Shown: in pieces, positions 60,692 to 64,000 of the stretch
Numbering within the stretch: position 1 is the first letter of the stretch
Layout: each line of letters begins with the position of its first letter
Source of the DNA: Pseudomonadota bacterium
Lineage (GTDB): Bacteria > Pseudomonadota > Alphaproteobacteria > Rhizobiales > Hyphomicrobiaceae
DNA length: 64,000 nt
Direction: 5' to 3'
NCBI GenBank assembly: GCA_023423275.1
Contig: JAFAFW010000107.1
Span: 53,838-117,837 of the forward strand
The notes under the pieces: model-generated
What the model saw: the letters and a program-made list of their open reading frames with translations, nothing else
What the model was told of the DNA's origin: nothing
Database searches by the model: none
Translations under genes and position numbers: made by a program

Positions 60692-60738
60692 GAATACCGA
60701 GCCGGGCTGAAATGTCTGCGCGCGAGAAAAAGAGACGC

Positions 60739-60781
60739 AGCTACATTCAAGCTACATATTAGTCGGCGGGGCCAGCGTCAA
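60739..60781 (-). promoter_or_regulatory. Internal promoter before murE with two phased direct repeats
   Basis: On the minus strand, TTGACG (60781-60776), a 17-base gap and TATGTA (60758-60753) form a good sigma-70 promoter in the 135-base ftsI-murE gap. The octamer AGCTACAT (plus strand) occurs twice, at 60739-60746 and 60750-60757, eleven bases apart, covering the -10 and the expected start region. Such phased repeats suggest a regulator binding on one face of the helix. Confidence 0.5.
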
Positions 60782-60826
60782 ATTCCCCGGCGACGGCAGA
60801 AATTCTCCTTGCCCTGCTCCACGCTA

Positions 60827-62482
60827 CTAGTTCTTCGGCAAGACATCCAGAAGAGGCGCGATCCTGGCAATCGTACGGCCCGCGACCGGAGCCGCCGTGA
60901 TGCCGCCACCGATCCTGTCGTCATTCGCTTCTGTGGGCCGTGGCTCATAAAGCGAAATCAAAACGAGATACCGCGGAGCGTCCATCGGGAAGGCCGCCAG
61001 GAACGAGGAGATCACGTCCTTCTCACGATAGCCGCCTCGGCCGGGCAATTCCGCAGTCCCGGTCTTGCCGCCGATCTCGTAGCCCTGAACCTCGGCGCGC
61101 CGCCCTGTGCCATGTGGAGAGGTCACGTTGCGGCGCATGAGTTCGCGGATGGCATCGCTCGTTTCCTCGCGGATCAGGCGTTCGGTGCGCACCACGCTTC
61201 CACCTTCGACCATCTGCAACGTCGGCTTGACCTGCCAGCCGCCGTTGACCAGCGTCGCCGCCGCGGCCGCGAATTGCAGAGGGGTCACCGCCATACCGTG
61301 CCCGTAGGCGATCGTAATGGTTTCGGTTTTGCCCCAACGCGATGGGAGCAATGGCGCCGCCACCGCACCCGCCTCAGTGCGCATGGGCTCGGTAAGGCCG
61401 AGCCGCTTGAGGAATGCACGCTGATGATCCGTTCCGGCTTCGAGCGCCATCATGCCCGCACCGACGTTCGACGAATGGATGAAGATGTCCCGGACCGACA
61501 AGGGACGTCCGACCGGATGCAGGTCGCGGATCGTATAACTGCCGACCCGCAACGGCTTCCGCACATCGTAAATCTTGTCCAAATTGGACGTGCCCGCCTC
61601 CAAGGCCATGGCCACCGTCACGGCTTTGAAAATCGAGCCGAGCTCATAAACGCCGTCGGAAATCTTATCGATCCGCGCTTGGTCGAGGCTTTGCTCGCGG
61701 ATCGCCGGATCCACGTCCGGCAATGACGCGGCCGCCAGCAGCTCGCCGGTATTCACGTCCAGCACAAGTCCGCTGGCACCCGCCGCCTTGAACCGCGCCA
61801 TCGCATCCCGCAGTTCGCTCGCGACCGCGTGCTGAACCGCCATATCGATGCTGAGACGGACCGCGTCGCGATCCTCACCCGAGATTACGCTTGCTGTCTC
61901 TCTCTGATCGATAAAGCGCTCGATGCCTGACGTGCCCTGATTGTCACCGTTGACGTGACCCAGGATATGACCCGCCAGCGTCGCATTCGGATAGACGCGT
62001 TTCGGCTCCGGCCGGAAGGCAATACCCGGCAAACCGAAATTATGCACACGCTGTGCGGTCGCGGGCGCAAGTCCGCGGCGAATGCGGACAAAGCGGCGAT
62101 TGCGCTCCGAAAGAAGGCGGCGCATCTCATCGACGTTGAGGTCGGGGAAGACTTCGAACAGGCGCTCGACGACCTCGTCCACGTCGGTGATCAGCGACGG
62201 ATCGGCATAGAGCGTCGGGGCTTCGATATCGGTCGCCAGCAACCGACCGTGGCGATCCACGATATCCGGCCGCCAGTTCGATTCGGTCAGCGGACGGCTC
62301 ATCGAGATCTGCGGCTCGACCTGCCCCTTGAGCGCCAGACGGATGAGCTGCGTCCCGATGGCGCCGAACACGAGGACCATGGCCAAGGCGATCGAAAACG
62401 CGCGCGCCGCCAGCGACTGAGCCGTGCTCGCCGCGGTTCTGGAATATGACGGGCCGGTCGCCGCGATCATCCTTGCGCTCAC
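60827..62482 (-). CDS. ftsI: Septal transpeptidase FtsI (PBP3)
   Basis: Penicillin-binding protein that cross-links septal peptidoglycan. 551 residues. A membrane anchor (FSIALAMVLVFGAIGTQLIR) is followed by the dimerisation domain and the transpeptidase. The catalytic serine lies in ELGSIFKAVTVAMAL, the SxN motif in FIHSSNVGAGMMALEAG, and KTG in GYEIGGKTGTAELPG. The start overlaps the ftsL stop by four bases. Confidence 0.96.
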   Translation of the reverse strand: MSARMIAATGPSYSRTAASTAQSLAARAFSIALAMVLVFGAIGTQLIRLALKGQVEPQISMSRPLTESNWRPDIVDRHGRLLATDIEAPTLYADPSLITDVDEVVERLFEVFPDLNVDEMRRLLSERNRRFVRIRRGLAPATAQRVHNFGLPGIAFRPEPKRVYPNATLAGHILGHVNGDNQGTSGIERFIDQRETASVISGEDRDAVRLSIDMAVQHAVASELRDAMARFKAAGASGLVLDVNTGELLAAASLPDVDPAIREQSLDQARIDKISDGVYELGSIFKAVTVAMALEAGTSNLDKIYDVRKPLRVGSYTIRDLHPVGRPLSVRDIFIHSSNVGAGMMALEAGTDHQRAFLKRLGLTEPMRTEAGAVAAPLLPSRWGKTETITIAYGHGMAVTPLQFAAAAATLVNGGWQVKPTLQMVEGGSVVRTERLIREETSDAIRELMRRNVTSPHGTGRRAEVQGYEIGGKTGTAELPGRGGYREKDVISSFLAAFPMDAPRYLVLISLYEPRPTEANDDRIGGGITAAPVAGRTIARIAPLLDVLPKN

Positions 62483-62772
62483 TGACGAACCTGACGCTGA
62501 TTGGCGGACAGCAGCGCATCATGGCGCACATGCTGCCGGCCGGTGGCAGGCTCAAGCCCGATGGCGCGAGCCAGTGGTTCGATGCGTTCCGGCCGGGACA
62601 AGTAGGCCCGTTCGGCCTTCAGCACCGCGATTTCATTCCGCAGGCGCTCCGCCTGCCGTTCGTCGGCCTGAACGTTCAGCGCGATCCGCCGCGTGTCATA
62701 GCTGATCGCATACAGCGCGAACGCGGACGCGATGGTCAACGCGAGCGCAATGGCCGTAACAAAGCGAAGCAT
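62479..62772 (-). CDS. ftsL: Cell division protein FtsL
   Basis: Small bitopic protein that helps activate FtsWI. About 97 residues from the ATG at 62772 (GAAGG upstream); the upstream part of the frame to 62799 is not used. One membrane helix (FVTAIALALTIASAFALYAI) is followed by a coiled coil (LNVQADERQAERLRNEIAVL, ERAYLSRPERIEPLARAIGL). Identification depends on context and this pattern, as FtsL sequence is poorly conserved. It lies between rsmH and ftsI as expected. Confidence 0.9.
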   Translation of the reverse strand: MLRFVTAIALALTIASAFALYAISYDTRRIALNVQADERQAERLRNEIAVLKAERAYLSRPERIEPLARAIGLEPATGRQHVRHDALLSANQRQVRQ

Positions 62773-62799
62773 GGGACGCCCTTCGCAACACTCACACAA

Positions 62800-63837
62800 C
62801 TAACGTGTGATCGGCGGCAGCCCCAGGGATGCAGGGTCGAGAGGCCAGGCGGCAGCTTCGGTTCGCTCACCGGCTCTGAGTTTCGACGACCGTGCCCGCG
62901 GGTTAACCGCTGTCTCACTCTCGTCAGGAGTAACAGGCCGATGGTTAACGATTTGGAAACTTGGGGCCTGGAGCGGTGCGATTTCCGGTAGATGACGCGA
63001 GCCGCGCGACACATGTCCTGAACGCTCGTTAAGGAACCGCTTTACGATTCGGTCCTCAAGTGAATGAAAAGTAACGACGACTAGCCGGCCACTCGACTTC
63101 AGAATTTGCTCGGCGGCCGTCAACGCGGCAGCGACTTCGCCAAGCTCATCATTCACGGCGATTCGCAAAGCTTGGAAGGTACGGGTCGCCGGATGCTTAC
63201 CATCGACCTTGCGGCCACCGAGGACGCCGGACACGACGCGGGCGAGTTGTAGCGTCCGGGTCAGCGGCTCCTGCTCGCGAGCACGAACGATGGCGCGCGC
63301 GACGGCCCGCGATTTCCGCTCCTCGCCATAGTGGAACAGGATGTCGGCCAGATCCTCGTCATCCAGCGTATTGACGAGATCGGCCGCGCTCGGCCCGGAC
63401 ACCGACATGCGCATGTCGAGCGGACCGTCCGTCTGGAAGGAGAAGCCGCGCTCCGGTTGATCGAGCTGCATGGACGAGACGCCGAGATCGAGCACGACGC
63501 CGTCCACCGCCGGAAATCCGGCATCGGCCGCAATCGCCGCCATGTCGCCGAACGTACCTTGGCGTAGGATCAATCTTCCCGGGTAGGCAGCGACGAGCTC
63601 CGCGGCTCCTGCGATTGCGGTTGGATCGCGGTCGATCGCGATCACCTTGCACTGGGCCGCATCCAGAATGGCGCGCGTGTAGCCACCCGCGCCGAATGTG
63701 CCGTCAATGTAGACCGCGCCGTCCCTCGGCTGCAGGTGCTCCAGGACCGGATGGAGCAGCACGGGAGTATGACGGTTCTGGCCGCCGCCAGTCCCGCTCG
63801 CAGCCCTCAGCGCCGTCTGAGTGCCACGCTCCGTCAT
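62800..63837 (-). CDS. rsmH: 16S rRNA (C1402-N4) methyltransferase RsmH/MraW
   Basis: S-adenosylmethionine-dependent methylase acting on 16S rRNA position C1402. The N-terminal RHTPVLLHPVLEHLQPRDGA and the ligand loop YIDGTFGAGGYTRAILDAAQ, then VDGVVLDLGVSSMQLDQPER and the C-terminal VTFHSLEDRIVKRFLNERSG, are diagnostic. The length is 345 residues. The start overlaps the mraZ stop in ATGA. Confidence 0.96.
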   Translation of the reverse strand: MTERGTQTALRAASGTGGGQNRHTPVLLHPVLEHLQPRDGAVYIDGTFGAGGYTRAILDAAQCKVIAIDRDPTAIAGAAELVAAYPGRLILRQGTFGDMAAIAADAGFPAVDGVVLDLGVSSMQLDQPERGFSFQTDGPLDMRMSVSGPSAADLVNTLDDEDLADILFHYGEERKSRAVARAIVRAREQEPLTRTLQLARVVSGVLGGRKVDGKHPATRTFQALRIAVNDELGEVAAALTAAEQILKSSGRLVVVTFHSLEDRIVKRFLNERSGHVSRGSRHLPEIAPLQAPSFQIVNHRPVTPDESETAVNPRARSSKLRAGERTEAAAWPLDPASLGLPPITR

Positions 63838-64000
63838 GTCTCCCGTGCTCCTTCGCCGCCGCCATCGCCGTTACCGTCGATATCGCGGCGGTTCCCCGCG
63901 CCGAAAAGCCTGCGGTGCCCGTGCACCTTGTCGCGGGCCTGGCGCCGCCGTTCGGCGAAGCGCTCAGGCTCCCAGATCTGAAACTTGTCGCCAAGGCCGA
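63834..64000 (-). CDS. mraZ: MraZ transcriptional regulator, 5' part outside window
   Basis: The last 54 codons of mraZ are visible. They read FQIWEPERFAERRRQARDKV followed by HGHRRLFGAGNRRDIDGNG and a Gly/Arg-rich end. The FQIWxxxxF segment is the typical C-terminal MraZ helix region. MraZ represses the dcw operon it leads by binding repeats upstream of itself; those lie outside this window. It is followed directly by rsmH with a four-base overlap. Confidence 0.85.
   Translation of the reverse strand, partial: GLGDKFQIWEPERFAERRRQARDKVHGHRRLFGAGNRRDIDGNGDGGGEGARET

Noticed and set aside
1..64000. CRISPR arrays, insertion sequences, integrases, phage or toxin-antitoxin genes
   Set aside because: I looked for regularly spaced repeats, transposase motifs and small toxin/antitoxin pairs and saw none. 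The window is mostly core genome.

Overview
The window is high-GC DNA from an alphaproteobacterium, most likely a member of the Hyphomicrobiales close to the Xanthobacteraceae/Nitrobacteraceae. The reasons are the gene orders mraZ-rsmH-ftsL-ftsI-murEF-mraY-murD-ftsW-murGCB-ddl-ftsQAZ-lpxC-bamD-ligA and ybgC-tolQRAB-pal-cpoB-tilS-ftsH-folP, an HWE-family sensor kinase, paired DUF1127 micro-proteins, and an RpoH-type promoter of alphaproteobacterial form. The assignment rests on gene content and order; I could not search a database.

Layout. 0-5 kb: the start of a small helix-turn-helix gene, an AT-rich spacer, a YfhO-type membrane protein, a class II aldolase, and a divergent cupin/MarR pair around a visible operator. 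5-18 kb: a minus-strand block with folP, ftsH, tilS, cpoB, pal, two tiny paralogous lipoproteins, tolB, tolA, tolR, tolQ, a beta-carbonic anhydrase and ybgC. This is the Tol-Pal envelope-constriction machine plus housekeeping genes. 18-25 kb: a membrane protein of unknown function with an Ig-like domain, divergent from a tetR-MFP-RND efflux operon whose genes overlap by 4 bases or less. 25-29 kb: a 1244-residue orphan HWE sensor kinase.

29-40 kb is the accessory and least understood part: a small secreted Cys/Trp protein, a 2TM protein, a TAXI-type solute-binding protein without a TRAP permease, a Sel1 protein carrying an Ig-like domain similar to that of the 18-kb protein, a convergent membrane-anchored J-domain protein, a DUF3754 protein, prmA, two DUF1127 genes (one antisense to the prmA end) and an M24 aminopeptidase. 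39.6-42.8 kb: azlD and azlC, then ligA.

42.9-64 kb: bamD, lpxC and the full division and cell-wall (dcw) cluster, all on the minus strand, with many start/stop overlaps that imply translational coupling. The recN gene usually found between bamD and ligA is absent. FtsZ ends in a tail that resembles the conserved C-terminal peptide only weakly.

The best leads for undescribed biology are the TAXI/Sel1/J-protein neighbourhood, the shared Ig-like domain, the twin micro-lipoproteins inside the Tol-Pal region (one of 40 residues), the altered FtsZ tail, and an internal promoter with helically phased repeats ahead of murE.
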